Source: Mycobacterium sp. E1214 (GTDB taxonomy: Bacteria > Actinomycetota > Actinomycetes > Mycobacteriales > Mycobacteriaceae). Taken from it: a stretch of 64,000 nt of DNA. Below are positions 42,590-52,892 of the stretch, piece by piece. Below the pieces are notes generated by a model, which saw nothing but the letters and a program-made list of their open reading frames with translations, did no database searches and was not told the origin of the DNA. The position numbers were made by a program, and so were the translations under genes. How positions within the stretch are numbered: position 1 is the stretch's first letter; the number at the start of each line of letters is the position of its first letter. The DNA is taken from the NCBI RefSeq assembly GCF_001666755.1, contig NZ_LZJC01000082.1, positions 1-64,000 of the forward strand, written 5' to 3'.

Positions 42590-44143
42590 ATGGGCACCGA
42601 ATCCGCGGCGACGCCCGCGAGGCGGATCGCGGACGGCTACCGGGTCGACGGGCAGGCGCTGGGACTGGGCGCCGTGGTGGTCGACGGCGTCGCCGACCCG
42701 AGCGCGCAGATCCGAATCCCGCTGTCCACCATCAACAGGCACGGGTTGGTCGCCGGGGCGACCGGTACCGGCAAGACCAAGACGCTGCAGCTGATCGCCG
42801 AGCAGCTCAGCGCCGCCGGTGTCCCCGTGCTGATGGCCGACGTCAAGGGCGACCTGTCCGGGCTGGCGCGTCCCGGGGAAGGCAACGACAAGACCGACGC
42901 CCGCGCCCGGGAGACCGGCGACGACTGGGCGCCGACGGCATTCCCGGTCGAGTTCCTCTCGCTGGGCACCGGGGGAGTGGGCGTGCCGGTGCGGGCCACC
43001 GTCGAAAGCTTTGGGCCGGTGTTGCTGTCAAAAGTGCTGGGGCTCAACGCGACTCAGGAGTCCACGCTGGGCCTGATCTTTCACTGGGCCAAGGGCGCCC
43101 ACCGGCGGCTGGTCAGCCTGGACGACCTGCGCGGGGTCATCAATCATCTGACCGGTGACGAGGGCAAGGACGATCTGAAATCGCTGGGTGGCGTGTCGCC
43201 GACGACGGCGGGCGTCATCCTGCGGGCGCTGGTGAACCTCGGTGGCGAGGGTGGTGACACCTTCTTCGGGGAGCCGAAGCTCGATCCGCAGGACTTGCTG
43301 CGCGTCGAGCAGGGCCGCGGCATCGTCTCGCTGCTGGAGTTCACCGGCCAGTCGTTGCGGCCGGTCATCTTCTCGACGTTCCTGATGTGGTTGCTGGCGG
43401 ACCTTTTTCACGAGCTGCCCGAGGTGGGCGACGTGGACAAGCCCAAGCTGGTGTTCTTCTTCGACGAGGCGCACCTGCTGTTCGCCGACGCGTCCAAGGC
43501 CTTCCTGGAGCAGGTCGAACAGACCGTCAAGCTGATCCGGTCCAAGGGCGTCGGGGTGTTCTTCTGCACCCAATTGCCCACCGACCTGCCCAACGACGTG
43601 CTGTCGCAGCTGGGCGCCCGCATCCAGCACGCCCTGCGCGCGTTCACCCCCGACGACCAGAAGGCCCTCAGCAAGACCGTCCGGACCTACCCGAAAACCG
43701 ATGTGTACGACTTGGAGTCGGCGCTGACGTCGCTCGGTATCGGCGAGGCCGTCGTCACCGTGCTCTCCGAACGGGGCGCACCCACTCCGGTCGCGTGGAC
43801 TCGCATGCGGGTGCCGCGTTCGCTGATGGCTTCGATCGGCAACGACGCGATCGCGGCGGAAGCGAAACGCAGTGCCCTGCAAGCGAAGTACGGGCGAACG
43901 GTCGAGGCGCCGGCACCCCCGCCGCCGACGCCACCGCCCCCGCCGCCGGCACCGGCGCCGCAGGCGCAGCCCGATCCGGCCCCCGGCACCGAGGCGCTGC
44001 CGCCGATGCCCGCGCCCTACGAGCCGCGCGAGCCGGGGCTTCTCGAGCGGGTGTGGCATGACCCCACCGTGAAAAGCGGCGTCAACACCGCGATTCGCGA
44101 AGCCATCCGGGGCCTGTTCGGCTCGGGCCGGCGCCGCCGGTAA
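42590..44143 (+). CDS. HerA/YjgR-like ATPase, DUF853 (Rv2510c homologue)
   Basis: A 517-residue P-loop ATPase related to the HerA/FtsK helicase group and E. coli YjgR. Walker A is GATGTGKTKT at about residue 59, Walker B LVFFFDEAH at about residue 287, and a downstream FFCTQLPTDLPNDVLSQLGAR sensor region is present. Residues about 440-475 form a proline/alanine-rich linker before a short conserved C-terminal helix (GVNTAIREAIRGLFGSG). The start at 42590 has AGGGAGG upstream. Biological role unknown; DNA translocation or processing is the usual inference. Convergent with cmrA, three bases apart. Confidence 0.9.
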   Translation: MGTESAATPARRIADGYRVDGQALGLGAVVVDGVADPSAQIRIPLSTINRHGLVAGATGTGKTKTLQLIAEQLSAAGVPVLMADVKGDLSGLARPGEGNDKTDARARETGDDWAPTAFPVEFLSLGTGGVGVPVRATVESFGPVLLSKVLGLNATQESTLGLIFHWAKGAHRRLVSLDDLRGVINHLTGDEGKDDLKSLGGVSPTTAGVILRALVNLGGEGGDTFFGEPKLDPQDLLRVEQGRGIVSLLEFTGQSLRPVIFSTFLMWLLADLFHELPEVGDVDKPKLVFFFDEAHLLFADASKAFLEQVEQTVKLIRSKGVGVFFCTQLPTDLPNDVLSQLGARIQHALRAFTPDDQKALSKTVRTYPKTDVYDLESALTSLGIGEAVVTVLSERGAPTPVAWTRMRVPRSLMASIGNDAIAAEAKRSALQAKYGRTVEAPAPPPPTPPPPPPAPAPQAQPDPAPGTEALPPMPAPYEPREPGLLERVWHDPTVKSGVNTAIREAIRGLFGSGRRRR

Positions 44144-44146
44144 CGC

Positions 44147-44953
44147 CTAACCGCCGCCCAGCTTCTTGTAGAAGCTGCCCACGATCGGCGCGACGATCGC
44201 GCGCGGGGCGTAGCCGCTGGCCACCGACATCGCCTTCGACGTCAACCCCGGCACCACGCGCATCTTGTTGCGCTGCAATGCATTCAACGACTTTTTCGCG
44301 GTGTGTTCGGTGGAGATCCACAGGAAGTCGGGCACCAGCCGTTCGACGATCGACGCCTCGGTCTCGTCGGGAAGCTCCGTGCGCACCGGCCCCGGCGCGA
44401 GCAGCGTGACATGCACGCCGTAAGCGCGGAGTTCACCGCGCAGCGATTCGCTGAACGTGTTGGCGAACGCCTTGCTGGCCGCGTACGTCGCGTTGTACGG
44501 AATGGGTGAATTGCCCGCCGCGGACCCCGAGATCAGGATGCCGCCCGCCTTGCGCTCGACCATGCCCGGCAGCACCGCGAGCACCAAATCGTGCACGCCA
44601 AGGACATTCAGTTGCAGCTGAGCCTTCTCCTCCGCGGCGCTCAGCGTCGCGACCGGACCGAAGGTCGCGGTGCCCGCGTTGGCGCACAGGATCGAGATCG
44701 GGCGCGCGGCGAGCTCGTCGCACAGCTTTGCGCGTTGGTCGGGATCGGCGAGGTCGGCGGGCCGCACCTCGACGCTGACGTGGTACTTCTCGGACAGCCG
44801 GGCGGCCAGATCCTTGAGCAGGTCCTCGCGCCGCGCGGTGACGATCAGGCTGTGGCCGCGCGCGGCGAGTTCGGTGGCCAGCGCTTCACCGATGTTCTGG
44901 GAAGCTCCGGTGACGACGGCGCGGGCCTCGGGACTGGGAGCGGGTATCGGCAT
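44147..44953 (-). CDS. cmrA: Mycolate reductase CmrA (SDR family)
   Basis: A 268-residue SDR matching M. tuberculosis Rv2509 in length and neighbours. That protein (CmrA) reduces the 3-oxo-mycolate formed by Pks13 to the mature beta-hydroxy mycolic acid. Motifs are VTGASQNIGEALA (cofactor loop), a NAG-type motif in LCANAGTATFG, a catalytic serine in LISGSAA and YAASK. The start is at 44953; upstream in-frame codons overlap the divergent transporter region and are not SDR-like. The C-terminus ends in a hydrophobic segment, which could associate with membrane. Confidence 0.9.
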   Translation of the reverse strand: MPIPAPSPEARAVVTGASQNIGEALATELAARGHSLIVTARREDLLKDLAARLSEKYHVSVEVRPADLADPDQRAKLCDELAARPISILCANAGTATFGPVATLSAAEEKAQLQLNVLGVHDLVLAVLPGMVERKAGGILISGSAAGNSPIPYNATYAASKAFANTFSESLRGELRAYGVHVTLLAPGPVRTELPDETEASIVERLVPDFLWISTEHTAKKSLNALQRNKMRVVPGLTSKAMSVASGYAPRAIVAPIVGSFYKKLGGG

Positions 44954-45019
44954 GCGCCCATGGTAGACAGCCGGGCTCTGGCGCGGCGGCTGGCCCGTGC
45001 GGCACATAGAGTGCCGGGC

Positions 45020-46348
45020 ATGGGCCAACCGGAGCCGGGTACGTCCCCCGTCGTGCGATCTCGAGTGGTGGCGTGGGCGTTGTGGGACTGCGGCTCCACC
45101 GGGCTGAACGCGATCGTCGCCACGTTCGTCTTCGCCGTCTACCTCACCAGCAGCGTCGGGACGGGCATCTCCGGCGGCGTCACGCCCGCCAGCTGGCTGG
45201 GCCGCGCGGGTGCCATCGCCGGGTTGACCGTCGCGCTGCTCGCACCCGCCGTCGGTGTGTGGGTCGAGTCCCCGCACCGCAGGCGGGTGACGCTTCGGGT
45301 GCTCACCGGCCTGGCGGTGGCGCTGACGTGTTCGATGTTCTTCATCCGCGACCGCCCCGAATACCTGTGGGCGGGCCTGGCCCTGCTGGGCGCGACGGCG
45401 GCCTGCGGCGACCTGGCCAGCGTTCCCTACAACGCGATGCTGCGCCAGCTCTCGACACCGCAGACCGCCGGTCGTATCTCCGGACTGGGTTGGGCCGCAG
45501 GCTATCTCGGTAGCGTGCTGCTACTGCTCGTCGTCTACACGGGGTTCATTTCCGGATCCGGCCCGGTGCGCGGCCTGCTGCGGGTGCCCGTCCACGACGG
45601 GCTCTACGTCCGCGAGGCCATGCTCGTGGCCGCCGCGTGGCTCGCGGTGCTCGCGCTGCCGCTGCTGTTGGCGGCGCAGCGGCTGCCCGACACGGTGGAG
45701 GGCTACCAGCCGACGACCATGCTTGGCGGCTACCGCAAGCTGTGGACCGAGGTGTCCGCCGAATGGAAGCGCGACCGCAACCTGGTCTACTTCTTGTTCG
45801 CGAGCGCGCTGTTCCGCGACGGCTTGGCGGCCATCTTCGCCTTCGGCGCGGTGCTGGGCGTCAACGTTTACGGCATCTCACAGGCCGACGTGCTCATCTT
45901 CGGCGTGGCCGCCAGCGTGGTGGCGGCCGTCGGGGCCGTGGTGGGCGGATTCGTCGACCACCGGATCGGGTCCAAGCCCGTGATCGTGGGGTCGCTGGTG
46001 GCGATCGTCGTGCTGGCGTTGACGCTGATGGTGCTGTCCGGGTCGCTGGCGTTCTGGGTTTGCGGGCTGCTGCTGTGCATGTTCATCGGGCCGTCGCAGT
46101 CCTCGGCGCGCGCCCTGCTGCTGCGCATGGCCAAGAACGGCCGGGAGGGCGTGGCCTTCGGCCTCTACACGATGACGGGGCGGGCCGTGTCCTTCGTGGC
46201 GCCGTGGCTGTTCTCGGTGTTCGTCGACGGGTTCGGCGCCGTGCGCGCCGGGCTGGGCGGCGTCGCGCTGGTGCTGGTCGCGGGGCTGCTGGGGATGCTG
46301 GCGGTCCGGGTCCCGGTGCGCGGTGCCGCGGCGGCCGAGGCCGTGTAA
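45020..46348 (+). CDS. MFS transporter, Atg22/UMF1-type (Rv2508c homologue)
   Basis: A 442-residue membrane protein with about twelve helices of the Atg22-like/UMF1 branch of the major facilitator superfamily. Typical landmarks are VVAWALWDCGSTGLNAIVAT in TM1, the long polar loop about residues 180-230 and GPSQSSARALLLRMAKNGRE before TM11. It matches M. tuberculosis Rv2508c in length and position. Yeast Atg22 exports amino acids from vacuoles; the bacterial substrate is unknown. The start at 45020 is preferred over a GTG nine bases upstream, though neither has a strong ribosome site. Divergent from cmrA. Confidence 0.88.
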   Translation: MGQPEPGTSPVVRSRVVAWALWDCGSTGLNAIVATFVFAVYLTSSVGTGISGGVTPASWLGRAGAIAGLTVALLAPAVGVWVESPHRRRVTLRVLTGLAVALTCSMFFIRDRPEYLWAGLALLGATAACGDLASVPYNAMLRQLSTPQTAGRISGLGWAAGYLGSVLLLLVVYTGFISGSGPVRGLLRVPVHDGLYVREAMLVAAAWLAVLALPLLLAAQRLPDTVEGYQPTTMLGGYRKLWTEVSAEWKRDRNLVYFLFASALFRDGLAAIFAFGAVLGVNVYGISQADVLIFGVAASVVAAVGAVVGGFVDHRIGSKPVIVGSLVAIVVLALTLMVLSGSLAFWVCGLLLCMFIGPSQSSARALLLRMAKNGREGVAFGLYTMTGRAVSFVAPWLFSVFVDGFGAVRAGLGGVALVLVAGLLGMLAVRVPVRGAAAAEAV

Positions 46349-46379
46349 CGCGGCGCCCGAGCCCGCGTGCCGCGCCGGC

Positions 46380-47171
46380 TCAGCCCCGCGCGTCGCAGAT
46401 CGTCAGGCCCCCGCCGATCCGGCGGCTGACCTGCACGCCGTCGATGCTCACCGAGCAGGTGACGCTGTGCCCGATGTTGACGATCGTCACGTTGGCCGGG
46501 TGCACCGCAGCCCTGGACAGGCTGACCTCTTTGGTCCACGGCAGCGCGACGTTGAATTCGGTCTGGATCAGGTCGCCGGTGTCGATGTACATCACGCTGA
46601 TCGCCCGCCCCTCCCCGGCGACGGTGTACACGACGTCCTGCATGCCGGCCGGGCCGGTGGTCCCGCTGGGCGTAGGCGGCCCGGTCGTCGGCGGGATCGG
46701 CGCCGGCAGGCGCGACGGTGACCTGTGCACCGAGGGCGGGGGAGCCGCCGTCGTCGTGGTCGGCTCGGGCATGGCGGGCAGCGGGGGGACGGCGGTCTGG
46801 GTCTTGATCGCGTCGTTCGCCAGGACCAGCGCCATCACGAGGGCGACGACGAGCAGCACCGCCGCGATGGCGGCGATCCACAGCCAGCGGGGCGATTTCG
46901 GCCCCTGCGGCGGCGGCAGCGGTGCCAGCACCTCGGTCGGCGATTCCCCGGCCGGCGGCATGTCGTGCTGCGCCCAGTACGCCGGCAACGGCCTGGTGGG
47001 GCTGGTCTGGTTCGCGCGCGGAGCCCAGGGCGGGAGGTGCCCGCCATAGGTAGGTGCGTAGGGGGCTTGGTCGGCGTACGCGGGATCGACGGGGGGCGAA
47101 GTGCGCGGCCCCTGCGCCCCCGGCCTCGGCAACGAGGGGCGATAACGTCCGGTGGGACGTGAATCGTTCAT
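46380..47171 (-). CDS. Proline-rich membrane protein with MmpS-like ectodomain (Rv2507 homologue)
   Basis: A 263-residue single-span protein: a cytoplasmic proline-rich N-terminus (1-93; repeats of PP, AP), one TM helix (about 96-118), a T/P-rich extracellular linker (120-170) and a C-terminal beta-sandwich (about 172-263; VVYTVAGEGRAISVMYIDTG, SVTCSVSIDGVQV) resembling MmpS/immunoglobulin-like accessory domains. The start at 47171 has GAGGTGG a few bases upstream. M. tuberculosis Rv2507 has the same layout. It may help the neighbouring transporter or act at the envelope; unproven. Confidence 0.85.
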   Translation of the reverse strand: MNDSRPTGRYRPSLPRPGAQGPRTSPPVDPAYADQAPYAPTYGGHLPPWAPRANQTSPTRPLPAYWAQHDMPPAGESPTEVLAPLPPPQGPKSPRWLWIAAIAAVLLVVALVMALVLANDAIKTQTAVPPLPAMPEPTTTTAAPPPSVHRSPSRLPAPIPPTTGPPTPSGTTGPAGMQDVVYTVAGEGRAISVMYIDTGDLIQTEFNVALPWTKEVSLSRAAVHPANVTIVNIGHSVTCSVSIDGVQVSRRIGGGLTICDARG

Positions 47172-47241
47172 GTCCACCTCATGGCATGCAGGGTACCTGG
47201 ATTGGGGGCCGTCGACCCCCCTCACTGTGCGGCGCGCACCG

Positions 47242-47901
47242 TCACGGGCACTCGGGTCCGGCGGCGAGCGCGGCGACCGTCATCGCCCGCATCACGGCGC
47301 GCGAGCGTGCCGCCCGGCGGGGTTCGCCGCCTGCGTTGTCGGCCGGCTTGACGCTGTGCGGCGTCGAATTGAGCAGGCCGAACGCCGCGTGAGCGGTGAG
47401 CCGTGCATCGGCCTCGTCGAGGTCGGGATGCAACTCGCGCAGGACACCGACCCACACCTCCACGTACTGCCGCTGGGCCTTGCGCACCTGCTTGGCGGCG
47501 GCCTCGGGCAAGTAGGCGAGGTCGCGGTCCTGGATGCGGATCAGGTCGGGCTCGCCGAAGGCGAAGTCCAGATGGAAATCGATGAGGCCGTCGAGCGCGT
47601 CGGCAGCTCGGGGGTTGCGGGCGCGCACCTCGCGCGCGCCGGTGAGCAACCGGGTGCTGATGCCGACCAGTAGCTCGACCAACAGCGACTCCTTGTTCGC
47701 GAAGTGCCGGTAGATGGCCGGCCCGCTGATTCCCGCCGCGGCGCCGATGTCCTCCAACCGGACGGCCAGGAAGCCGCGTTCGGCGAAGAGACGCTCGGCC
47801 GCCGCCAGCAATTGCTGGCGCCGGTCGGACTTCAACTGGGTGCGACGGTTCGGCGCATCGGATCGACCGTCAGGGGTGGCCCTGGACGCGGAGCTGGCCA
47901 T
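47242..47901 (-). CDS. TetR-family regulator (Rv2506/Fad35R homologue)
   Basis: A 219-residue TetR repressor with the helix-turn-helix at about residues 28-75 (RLEDIGAAAGISGPAIYRHF, NKESLLVELL) and a helical ligand domain. M. tuberculosis Rv2506 (called Fad35R) controls the divergent fadD35 unit; here fadD35-scoA-scoB is absent and accD1 is the divergent gene. Two copies of the dyad GGTTAAT-N6-TAACTCA lie in the gap, one 15 bases upstream of this ATG and one at the accD1 promoter, consistent with autoregulation and control of the leucine operon. The ligand is probably an acyl-CoA. Confidence 0.9.
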   Translation of the reverse strand: MASSASRATPDGRSDAPNRRTQLKSDRRQQLLAAAERLFAERGFLAVRLEDIGAAAGISGPAIYRHFANKESLLVELLVGISTRLLTGAREVRARNPRAADALDGLIDFHLDFAFGEPDLIRIQDRDLAYLPEAAAKQVRKAQRQYVEVWVGVLRELHPDLDEADARLTAHAAFGLLNSTPHSVKPADNAGGEPRRAARSRAVMRAMTVAALAAGPECP

Positions 47902-47915
47902 GAGACCTCCGGTTG

Positions 47916-47931
47916 GTTAATCGCCCCTAAC
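47916..47931. promoter_or_regulatory. TetR operator 1 (GTTAAT-N6-TAAC)
   Basis: GTTAATCGCCCCTAAC sits 15 bases upstream of the TetR ATG. It shares GGTTAAT-N6-TAACTCA with the site at 48031, but its inner arms are imperfect. Likely autoregulatory. Confidence 0.6.
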
Positions 47932-48015
47932 TCATACGGGTTCTGGGCGGTGAACTCAAGCGCACGGACGGCGCCGCCCGGTGCGACGTCCCTGGACGCG
48001 GCGGTGCGCCGATGG

Positions 48016-48046
48016 TATTGTCGGCAACCGGTTAATGAGCATTAAC
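48016..48046 (+). promoter_or_regulatory. accD1 promoter -10 and TetR operator 2
   Basis: TATTGT (48016-48021) is a -10 candidate, placing the start near 48028. GTTAAT-GAGC-ATTAAC (48031-48046) is a perfect dyad with 6-base arms just behind it, where a bound repressor would block transcription of accD1 and the following genes. Confidence 0.65.
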
Positions 48047-48140
48047 TCAACTGGCCGGACGGCAAGGAGGCTGCGGCGGCGATGGACAGAGTGGTGGTCG
48101 CGCGGGCCGTGCCGGTGGCGACGAATCGCGAGGCCCTTCG

Positions 48141-49736
48141 GTGACCGCCCCGACCGCCGGCGTCGCGCGGGCGTCCGGCTTCGCCGACGAGCACCGCCGC
48201 CTGGTCGCCGAATTTCGGACCCGACTGGCAGAGGCGGCCCTCGGTGGCAGCGAGCGGGCGCGCGAGCGCCACGTCAGCCGCGGCAAACTGTTGCCGCGCG
48301 ACCGGGTGGATCGCCTGCTGGATCCGGGCGCCCCGTTCTTGGAACTGTCCCCGCTGGCCGCGACCGGGATGTACGGCGACGAATCCCCCGGTGCCGGGAT
48401 CATCACCGGCATCGGCCGGGTGTCGGACCGCGAATGCGTGATCGTGGCCAACGACGCGACGGTCAAGGGGGGCACCTACTACCCGATGACGGTCAAAAAG
48501 CACCTGCGCGCTCAAGAGGTCGCGCTGCAGAACCGGCTGCCGTGCATCTACCTCGTCGACTCCGGCGGCGCCTTCTTGCCGCGCCAGGACGAGGTGTTTC
48601 CCGACCGCGAGCATTTCGGGCGCATCTTCTACAACCAGGCGACCATGAGCGCCAAAGCGATTCCGCAAGTCGCGGCGGTCTTGGGCTCGTGCACGGCGGG
48701 CGGCGCGTACGTCCCGGCGATGAGCGACGAGGCCGTCATCGTCCGCGAGCAGGGCACGATCTTCCTGGGCGGCCCACCGTTGGTGAAGGCGGCCACGGGG
48801 GAGATCGTCTCGGCCGAGGACCTGGGCGGCGGCGACCTGCATTCGCGCGTCTCCGGCGTCACCGACCACCTCGCCGAGGACGACGAGGACGCCCTGCGGA
48901 TCGTGCGCGCGATCGCGGCGACGTTCGGGCCCCGCGCGCCCAGCCCGTGGGAGACGACGCCGACGGTCGACGCCGCGCACGCGCAGACGGAGCTCTACGA
49001 CGTGGTGCCGCCGGATCCGCGGGTGCCCTACGACGTGCGCGAGGTGATCGTCCGGCTGGTCGACGGCGGCGAATTCAGCGAATTCAAGGCCAATTACGGC
49101 AAGACGCTGGTCACCGCCTTCGCCCGCATCCACGGCCACCCGGTGGGCATCGTCGCCAACAACGGCGTGTTGTTCAGCGAATCCGCGATGAAGGGCGCGC
49201 ATTTCATCGAGTTGTGCGACAAGCGCACCGTGCCGCTGCTGTTCCTGCAGAACATCGCCGGATTCATGGTCGGGCGCGACTACGAGGCCGGCGGCATCGC
49301 CAAGCACGGCGCCAAGATGGTGACGGCGGTGGCGTGCGCCCGCGTGCCCAAGCTCACCGTCGTGATCGGCGGATCCTATGGGGCGGGCAACTATTCGATG
49401 TGCGGCCGGGCGTACTCACCGCGCTTCCTGTGGATGTGGCCCAACGCCCGGATCTCGGTGATGGGCGGCGAGCAGGCCGCCTCGGTGTTGGCCACCGTCC
49501 GCGGCGAGCAGCTCGCGGCGGCAGGCACGCCATGGTCGGGCGACGACGAAGAGGCGTTCAAGGCGCCGATCCGCGCGCAATACGAGGATCAGGGCAACCC
49601 GTACTACTCGACCGCCCGGTTGTGGGACGACGGCATCATCGACCCCGCCGACACCAGAACCGTTGTCGGGCTCGCGCTTTCGGTGTGCGCGCAGGCGCCG
49701 CTGGAGCCGGTCTCCTACGGCGTGTTCCGGATGTGA
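48141..49736 (+). CDS. accD1: Acyl-CoA carboxylase beta subunit AccD1 (methylcrotonyl-CoA carboxylase)
   Basis: A 531-residue carboxyltransferase subunit. With AccA1 it forms 3-methylcrotonyl-CoA carboxylase in M. tuberculosis (leucine breakdown: 3-methylcrotonyl-CoA to 3-methylglutaconyl-CoA). Features are the N-terminal [20 protein letters not shown] segment, the first oxyanion site in [16 protein letters not shown] and the second in [20 protein letters not shown]. The GTG at 48141 has GAGG seven bases upstream. The stop overlaps the GTG of accA1 (GTGA), giving stoichiometric coupled synthesis. Transcribed from a TetR-operated promoter. Confidence 0.95.
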   Translation: MTAPTAGVARASGFADEHRRLVAEFRTRLAEAALGGSERARERHVSRGKLLPRDRVDRLLDPGAPFLELSPLAATGMYGDESPGAGIITGIGRVSDRECVIVANDATVKGGTYYPMTVKKHLRAQEVALQNRLPCIYLVDSGGAFLPRQDEVFPDREHFGRIFYNQATMSAKAIPQVAAVLGSCTAGGAYVPAMSDEAVIVREQGTIFLGGPPLVKAATGEIVSAEDLGGGDLHSRVSGVTDHLAEDDEDALRIVRAIAATFGPRAPSPWETTPTVDAAHAQTELYDVVPPDPRVPYDVREVIVRLVDGGEFSEFKANYGKTLVTAFARIHGHPVGIVANNGVLFSESAMKGAHFIELCDKRTVPLLFLQNIAGFMVGRDYEAGGIAKHGAKMVTAVACARVPKLTVVIGGSYGAGNYSMCGRAYSPRFLWMWPNARISVMGGEQAASVLATVRGEQLAAAGTPWSGDDEEAFKAPIRAQYEDQGNPYYSTARLWDDGIIDPADTRTVVGLALSVCAQAPLEPVSYGVFRM

Positions 49737-51718
49737 GCGCCGTGTTCACGACCGTCTTGGTGGCCAACCGCGGGGAGATCGCGGTGCGCGTGATGCGCAC
49801 CCTGCGGCGGCTGGGCATCCGCTCGGTTGCCGTCTACAGCGACGCGGACGCCGGCGCCCGCCACGTGCTCGAGGCGGACGAGGCGGTGCGGTTGGGGCCG
49901 GCCGCGGCCCGGGACAGCTACCTCGACATCGCCAAGGTGGTCGACGCGGCGCTACGCACCGGGTCCCAGGCGATCCACCCCGGCTACGGGTTCCTCTCGG
50001 AGAACGCCGAATTCGCGACGGCCTGCGAGCGCGCCGGCGTGGTGTTCCTGGGACCGCCCGCGCGGGCCATCCAGGTGATGGGCGACAAGATCACCGCCAA
50101 AAACGCGGTGGCCGCCTTCGACGTCCCGGTGGTGCCCGGCGTGGCGAAGCCGGGCATGAGCGATGACGAGTTGGTCGCGGCGGCCGACCAGATCGGCTAC
50201 CCCGTGCTGATCAAGCCGTCGGCGGGCGGTGGCGGCAAGGGGATGCGGCTGGTCGAGGAACCGGCCGGGCTGCGCGCCGCGCTGATGAGCGCGCGTCGTG
50301 AGGCCGCCTCGTCGTTCGGGGACGACACACTGTTCCTGGAGCGATTCGTGTTGCGCCCCAGGCACATCGAGGTGCAGGTGCTCGCCGACACCCACGGTAA
50401 CGTGGTGCACCTGGGCGAGCGCGAATGCAGCCTGCAGCGACGCCATCAAAAGGTCATCGAGGAGGCGCCGTCGCCGCTGCTCGACCCGCAGACGCGCGCG
50501 CGGATCGGTGCCGCGGCATGTGACACCGCGCGCAGCGTCGACTACGTCGGCGCCGGCACCGTGGAGTTCATCGTCTCCGCCGAGCGCCCGGACGAATTCT
50601 TCTTCATGGAGATGAACACCCGCCTGCAGGTCGAACATCCGGTGACCGAAGCGGTCACCGGCCTCGACCTGGTGGAGTGGCAGCTGCGGGTCGCCGCCGG
50701 CGAGAAGCTGGCGTTCGGCCAAGACGACGTCGAACTGCGCGGTCACGCGATCGAGGCGCGGGTGTACGCCGAAGATCCGGCGCGTGGCTTCCTGCCCACC
50801 GGCGGCCGGGTGCTGGGCGTCGTCGAGCCGTCCGCCGACGGCGTGCGGGTCGACTCCTCGCTGCTGGCCGGCGTGCACGTGGGCAGCGACTACGACCCGA
50901 TGCTGAGCAAGGTGATCGCCCACGGCGCCGATCGCGACGAGGCGCTGGCCACCCTCGACCGGGCGCTGAGCGCGACGGCGATCCTGGGCGTGCAGACCAA
51001 CATCGAATTCCTGCGATTCCTGCTCGCCGACCCGCGGGTGCGTGCCGGCGACCTGGACACCGCGCTGCTGGATCAGCGGCTGGGCGATTTCGCCGCGCTG
51101 CCCGCCCCCGATGACGTGCTGGCCGCCGCCGGCCTGTACCGGCAGGTGATGCTGTGTCGCCGCGCGGCGGGCAATCCGTGGGCGCAACCCAGCGGGTGGC
51201 GCGTCGGCGGCCGTCCGGCACCGGTCCGGACCACCCTGCGCACCCCGCAACGCAGCGAGACCGTCAGCGTGTGGGGGCCACCGGAGTCCGCCCTGGTCCA
51301 GGTAGGCGCAGCTGAAATCGCCTCGGCCACCGCGCAACTCGCCGCGGACCGGCTGATCGTGACCCTGGACGGGCTGCGTCGTGAGTACCGGTGGGCCGAG
51401 GCCGAGCAGCACCTGTGGATCGCCGACGAGCGCGGCACCTGGCACCTGCACGAAGCCGAGGAACAGCGGATCCAGCGCGCCGCCGGGCAGCGCCAAGCCG
51501 AGATCGTCAGCCCGATGCCCGGCAATGTCATTGCCGTGCAAGCCGAATCCGGAGCCGAGGTCGCCGAGGGTGACGTGGTGGTGGTCGTCGAGGCGATGAA
51601 GATGGAGCACTCGCTGACCGCGCCGGTCGCCGGAGTGCTCGAGGTGCTGGTGTCCGTCGGTGATCAGGTCACGGTCGATCAGGTGCTGGCCCGGCTGGAC
51701 GAAGGCGGCAAGGAGTAG
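49733..51718 (+). CDS. accA1: Biotin carboxylase/BCCP alpha subunit AccA1
   Basis: A 661-residue biotin-dependent carboxylase alpha chain. The biotin carboxylase domain (1-450) has [18 protein letters not shown], the ATP-grasp loop [13 protein letters not shown] and [15 protein letters not shown] linker (BT) domain follows, then the biotin carrier domain with Lys623 in [10 protein letters not shown]. The GTG at 49733 overlaps the accD1 stop. The same frame is open far upstream through accD1, but that part is not protein-like. It pairs with AccD1 to carboxylate 3-methylcrotonyl-CoA. Confidence 0.95.
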   Translation: MSAVFTTVLVANRGEIAVRVMRTLRRLGIRSVAVYSDADAGARHVLEADEAVRLGPAAARDSYLDIAKVVDAALRTGSQAIHPGYGFLSENAEFATACERAGVVFLGPPARAIQVMGDKITAKNAVAAFDVPVVPGVAKPGMSDDELVAAADQIGYPVLIKPSAGGGGKGMRLVEEPAGLRAALMSARREAASSFGDDTLFLERFVLRPRHIEVQVLADTHGNVVHLGERECSLQRRHQKVIEEAPSPLLDPQTRARIGAAACDTARSVDYVGAGTVEFIVSAERPDEFFFMEMNTRLQVEHPVTEAVTGLDLVEWQLRVAAGEKLAFGQDDVELRGHAIEARVYAEDPARGFLPTGGRVLGVVEPSADGVRVDSSLLAGVHVGSDYDPMLSKVIAHGADRDEALATLDRALSATAILGVQTNIEFLRFLLADPRVRAGDLDTALLDQRLGDFAALPAPDDVLAAAGLYRQVMLCRRAAGNPWAQPSGWRVGGRPAPVRTTLRTPQRSETVSVWGPPESALVQVGAAEIASATAQLAADRLIVTLDGLRREYRWAEAEQHLWIADERGTWHLHEAEEQRIQRAAGQRQAEIVSPMPGNVIAVQAESGAEVAEGDVVVVVEAMKMEHSLTAPVAGVLEVLVSVGDQVTVDQVLARLDEGGKE

Positions 51719-51725
51719 AGGAATC

Positions 51726-52892
51726 ATGACCACAGCCATCACGGCAGGAACCCTGCCGAAGGAATACGAGGACCTGCGGGGAACGGTCGCCGAGTTCGCG
51801 CGTACCGTGGTCGCGCCGGTGTCGGCCAAACACGATGCGGAACACAGCTTTCCGTACGAGGTAGTCGCCAAGATGGGCGAGATGGGGCTGTTCGGACTGC
51901 CGTTCCCGGAGGAATACGGCGGCATGGGCGGCGACTACTTCGCGCTGTCGTTGGCGCTCGAAGAGCTCGGCAAGGTCGACCAGTCGGTGGCGATCACCCT
52001 GGAGGCCGCGGCGAGCCTCGGGGCCATGCCGATCTACCGGTTCGGCACCGAGGAGCAGAAGCAGAAGTGGTTGCCGGACCTGACCGCGGGCCGGTCCCTG
52101 GCGGGCTTCGGGCTCACCGAGCCCGGCGCCGGCTCCGACGCCGGCGGCACCCGGACCACGGCCCGGCTCGACAACGGCGAGTGGGTGGTCAACGGTAGCA
52201 AGCAATTCATCACCAATTCCGGCACCGACATTACCTCCCTGGTCACCGTCACCGCGGTCACCGGGACGTTGGCCAATGGCAAAAAGGAAATCTCGACGAT
52301 CGTGGTGCCCAGCGGCACAACGGGTTTCATTGTCGAGCCGGTCTACAACAAAGTCGGCTGGAACGCCTCGGACACCCACCCGTTGTCGTTCGACGACGCC
52401 CGCGTGCCCGAAGAAAACCTGCTCGGCACCCGGGGCACCGGTTATGCCAACTTCCTGTCGATCCTCGACGAGGGGCGCATCGCGATCGCGGCGCTGGCCA
52501 CCGGCGCGGCGCAGGGCTGCGTCGACGAGAGCGTCAAGTACGCCAAGGAGCGCCAATCGTTCGGCCAGCCGATCGGCTCGTATCAAGCCATCAGCTTCAA
52601 GATCGCCCGCATGGAGGCCCGCGCACACGTCGCGCGCACGGCCTACTACGACGCCGCCGCGAAGATGTTGGCGGGCAAACCCTTCAAGAAGGAGGCGGCC
52701 GTCGCGAAGATGATCGCGTCGGAGGCGGCGATGGACAACGCCCGGGACGCCACGCAGATCCACGGCGGCTACGGTTTCATGAACGAGTACCCGGTCGCGC
52801 GGCACTATCGCGACAGCAAGATCCTGGAGATCGGTGAGGGGACCACGGAAGTGCAGCTGATGCTCATCGCGCGGTCGTTGGGGCTCTCATGA
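51726..52892 (+). CDS. fadE19: Acyl-CoA dehydrogenase FadE19
   Basis: A 388-residue flavoprotein dehydrogenase, orthologous by position and sequence to M. tuberculosis Rv2500c. In this operon the expected substrate is a branched short acyl-CoA, isovaleryl-CoA or 2-methyl-branched analogues. Motifs are [29 protein letters not shown] and the C-terminal [20 protein letters not shown], with the short-chain-type catalytic glutamate in EIGEGT. The ATG at 51726 has AGAGG upstream and lies seven bases after accA1. Its stop overlaps the next gene (ATGA). Confidence 0.93.
   Translation: MTTAITAGTLPKEYEDLRGTVAEFARTVVAPVSAKHDAEHSFPYEVVAKMGEMGLFGLPFPEEYGGMGGDYFALSLALEELGKVDQSVAITLEAAASLGAMPIYRFGTEEQKQKWLPDLTAGRSLAGFGLTEPGAGSDAGGTRTTARLDNGEWVVNGSKQFITNSGTDITSLVTVTAVTGTLANGKKEISTIVVPSGTTGFIVEPVYNKVGWNASDTHPLSFDDARVPEENLLGTRGTGYANFLSILDEGRIAIAALATGAAQGCVDESVKYAKERQSFGQPIGSYQAISFKIARMEARAHVARTAYYDAAAKMLAGKPFKKEAAVAKMIASEAAMDNARDATQIHGGYGFMNEYPVARHYRDSKILEIGEGTTEVQLMLIARSLGLS

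Noticed and set aside
43900..44000. CCG/CCGCC-rich stretch as a DNA repeat
   Set aside because: It encodes the proline/alanine linker of the HerA-like ATPase and has no independent periodic unit.
47981..49732. Open frame in phase with accA1 running through accD1, suggesting a long fusion
   Set aside because: The upstream part is arginine/proline-rich nonsense within accD1; the GTG at 49733 overlapping the accD1 stop is the natural start.
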